Positions 61,544-64,000 of a stretch of 64,000 bases of DNA are shown in pieces. The position numbers and the translations under genes were made by a program. The stretch's first letter is position 1; every line of letters begins with the position of its first letter. This DNA is from Lonicera japonica (Eukaryota > Streptophyta > Magnoliopsida > Dipsacales > Caprifoliaceae). Location of the stretch: the NCBI GenBank assembly GCA_021464415.1, contig CM038467.1, positions 9,503,411 through 9,567,410 of the forward strand, given 5' to 3'. Below the pieces are notes generated by a model. The model searched no databases. It worked only from the letters and a program-made list of their open reading frames with translations, and was not told the DNA's origin.

Positions 61544-61660
61544 CTGTGGAGTTCGATTTAACGACAACTAAAAGAGAAGAGGCTCTGAGGAAAGAAATAG
61601 CACAGCCGCGAGGGTGGGTTCGTTTCGTCCTCCGCAAGGTTTTTTTTTTTTTTTTTTTTA
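61544..61660 (-). promoter_or_regulatory. Parvulin leader exon and start of its promoter
   Basis: A GC-richer stretch ends at the donor at 61543. A poly(A) run in minus orientation (poly-T on plus, about 61639-61660) marks its upstream side. Confidence 0.45.
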
Positions 61661-62970
61661 TGCGCGAGTCATTTTTATACGACGAAGTAAATTAATTACA
61701 TCATTGGCTCCCCCAACTATTACTTTTTCTCAGTTTAGCCCCTGTAGCCATCAACTACTTGCTTCATTTGGCCTTAAACTATGTCTTTTAGTCAATTTGG
61801 CCCTCCTTTCAATTTTTAGTAAAATATTATTATAGTTTCTTTATTTGTCACGGATAGAACCCTACTTCAAATTAACCCCAGTGGTCATGAATTACTGAAG
61901 TTGATCCCCATTATTGTAACAAATAGATTTATTTATTTTTTAGTACACGAGAACTAGTAGTTCACCTATAAACATTTATTTCAAACTTGAGCCGTAATAA
62001 AGTCATTCACCTAAATAATCTGACAAATAAGTCAAATTGAATAAAATGCACAAATTGATGCAACCAGTACTCGGAAGAATTTTGTTTGACCCAGCCCCCA
62101 AGTGTATGAATACATCCGGTGATAAAAATTGAAAATTTATAAAAGGCAAAATTTACAATCAAAATATATAAGTTTAAGGGCCGATTTCGAATATGAGTGT
62201 AATATAACTTCATCGGGGAGAATCGAGGTGCTAAATAGGATGCTCTATAGTAATACTTTTGCCAACTATGTTACACTTCCAATGCTACGCTATGCCAACT
62301 ATTAATTCAAAAAACTCAAACATTAGCTGGTAAAAGTTAAGGACATTCCTTTTGTCGGCGATCAGGATCGTTGATCATATTGTATAGTCCTCCTGTCCTT
62401 TAATACTAAAAGAAAAATGACAAGTAGAGGAAATCTGAAGAAAATGAAGAACAAGAGATCCAACTATTGATCTGCATTGGTCCACACAATACAAACGACA
62501 ATTTCAATTTGTCTCTTGTAAATAATCACTTTACTCCACACGAGTAAAAGAGTTCCCGTCAACAAACATTTTGCAAAGCTACTGACTGTAAAGACCAAGC
62601 TTTTAGAAACGTGCAGTAAAAAATTTAAAGCTTGCAGAACTGAAACAAGCTGTTTAATCTCTTGGCTTCAAATCCCTAGGAGTCTCAAATTGCCTGCAAT
62701 AGAGTTAAGACTACAATTGAAATCCCACTTCTGTAGATTGAGGGCATATAACTGACATACAGACCTAACACTCCAACAGTTCCACAACCCGCGAGATATG
62801 CAACAACTGAATGGAAATTTCGAAACACAAACTTATTATTAAATTGAAAAGGTTGTTAAAAATTCTGGTATATAGCTAGCAAATAGTCTATCTTTATCTC
62901 TATTATATAAGGTTCCTTTTACTGTTACACTAGTAATACAGACCTCTCCATTCCTTTCAACACCATCTAT
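61661..62970. other. Gene-free intergenic DNA between the parvulin gene and the edge gene
   Basis: The left part (61700-61810) has ttggccctc- and ttagcccctgta-type phrases common at ends of degraded plant repeats, but no boundaries. Nothing else supported. The 3' untranslated region of the next gene lies at the right end. Confidence 0.45.
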
Positions 62971-63621
62971 TTACTCTGAGTCAGAATCCGAGAATTGCGC
63001 TTGGACAGCATCTTTTGGTTCCTCATCTGTGATCGAAGGAGGTAGATCTTGCTTTGACAGACTTTTTGGGTGAGATCTTCGCTTTCTTCTTTGATCATCC
63101 TGAAAAATTACATATAGAACTTCATCGCACGGATAAAAGTTTTACAAAGGAAGGAGAATAAGACAACACCAAAAGGAAATGACATGCAACATCTACCATT
63201 CTTATAGCAAAGTCCCTTCCAAGAATCAAGCCTCACAACCAAATTATACACACACATACCCATACATATATACATACAGATATGAAATGAGAGGCCGTAG
63301 ACAAATAATGATGAAATCACAATCTAGAAGCAAAACAGCAATTCCAAAGCCATCACTTACCTTCACATCAGGCTGGATTGAATTATTTGGTTCACTCGGA
63401 CGAGCTGATTGACTTCTCCTCAGCCAAATGCTACCGAATGAGATTAACGCTGCCAAAAGCAAGACTGGCCCAATCCTTGGATCACCCAGCTGATCATAGA
63501 TTTTATTAATGACATTGCCAATCCTGTGCTTCATTTCCATGCTTGAAGACAGAATCTTATCAGTACCTCTTGACCAAATAGGGTCTGCATCCTCAGGAAC
63601 AAGTGGAGGAGTTTTTGTTCT
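62971..63621 (-). CDS. 3' part of an unrecognised gene with one membrane segment
   Basis: Two exons are supported: 63621-63361 (acceptor gatgcag) and 63099-62971, joined in phase at GATGTGAAG|gtaagt and tttttcag|GAT, with a stop at 62971-62973. The visible 129 residues start RTKTPPLVPEDADPIWSRG. A hydrophobic segment follows (PRIGPVLLLAALISFGSIWL). The C-terminal tail is basic then acidic (DDQRRKRRSHPKSLSKQ and later FSDSDSE). The 5' part would lie beyond the right edge; an in-frame ATG just before the acceptor could instead be a start. I do not recognise the family. One transmembrane helix with a charged C-tail is all that can be said. Confidence 0.7.
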
Positions 63622-64000
63622 CTGCATCCAGATGGAAAATGCTTAGGTTCCTTACAGCTTCAACATTCCTAGTATAACTACAATGTATTAAAAATGCATA
63701 AATGATCTAGTGAAATGATTTCTGATTCCTTTCAAGGGCTGCTCAAGTTTGATAGTAATCAGGGACAAATGGGTCCCAACTAAGCCTGGCCAGCTTCAGC
63801 CCAGACCGTGAGAAAATTTTATTTGGTTAGTAATTTTCCGTGAGGATCTGTAAGAAAAATGCAACTTCTTTTTCCATCTTGTGAATTTCCTACAATTTGT
63901 AATTTAGAAAAGTAAGTTTGCAGAACATAAAAGAATTGCTGTCTCAACTAATTTGCGAGCAATAAAAAAAAATACATGAAAAGAAAGGAAAATTGAAGGA
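63622..64000. other. Intron or upstream sequence of the edge gene
   Basis: No convincing coding exon is seen in these 379 bp on either strand. Confidence 0.4.

Noticed and set aside
61700..61830. Protein-like frame next to the parvulin leader
   Set aside because: The phrases look like degraded repeat termini and the frame has no conserved domain.
63244..63360. Continuation of the edge gene's frame past 63361
   Set aside because: A good donor (GAAG|gtaagt) stops the exon there and the next exon joins in phase at 63099.

Overview
The window is AT-rich plant nuclear DNA, almost certainly from a dicot. The genes are split by GT-AG introns, carry plant-specific families (TOC1/APRR1, NEN exonucleases, GT37 fucosyltransferase, VTI1-type SNARE, plastid-free parvulin) and sit among dense plant transposons: hAT, Mutator-like, Tourist/PIF, Stowaway, a SINE, LINE and Ty3/gypsy remnants. 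I cannot name the species. No bacterial, viral or organellar block is visible.

Layout. 1-3.6 kb: a probable LTR tail, then gene-free AT-rich DNA. 3.6-6.7 kb (+): a complete five-exon VTI1-type Qb-SNARE gene with a 5'UTR intron. 7.7-16.1 kb (-): a complete six-exon TOC1/APRR1 clock gene, convergent with the SNARE gene; its last intron holds a 4,163-bp hAT element with an intact 8-bp target duplication. 16.7-27.5 kb: a transposon field with three or four Mutator-like inverted-repeat elements, a decayed gypsy pol with nested insertions, a short SINE, and an hAT-type non-autonomous element. 28.6-33.0 kb (-): NEN-type DEDDh exonuclease gene A. 33.6-44 kb: Tourist elements, a palindrome cluster beside a Mutator transposase fragment, a foldback element, three 305-bp tandem repeats, and a very well preserved Mutator-like element (about 61 bp of identical termini, 9-bp target duplication). 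46.1-50.8 kb (-): NEN gene B, a same-strand paralogue of gene A with identical exon structure. 53-58 kb: a LINE tail and a GT37 fucosyltransferase pseudogene between two Tourist elements. 58.5-61.6 kb (-): a small parvulin-type prolyl isomerase whose 5'UTR intron holds another hAT-type element. 63-64 kb (-): the 3' part of an unrecognised gene with one membrane segment, running off the right edge.

The genes do not form an operon or an evident pathway. SNARE (vesicle fusion), TOC1 (clock repression), NEN nucleases (nuclear DNA degradation in differentiating phloem), GT37 (cell wall fucosylation, broken here) and parvulin are unrelated neighbours. The notable themes are the tandem NEN duplication and how much of the intron and intergenic length can be assigned to dated-looking insertions with readable target duplications. 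I found no convincing new multi-gene system.
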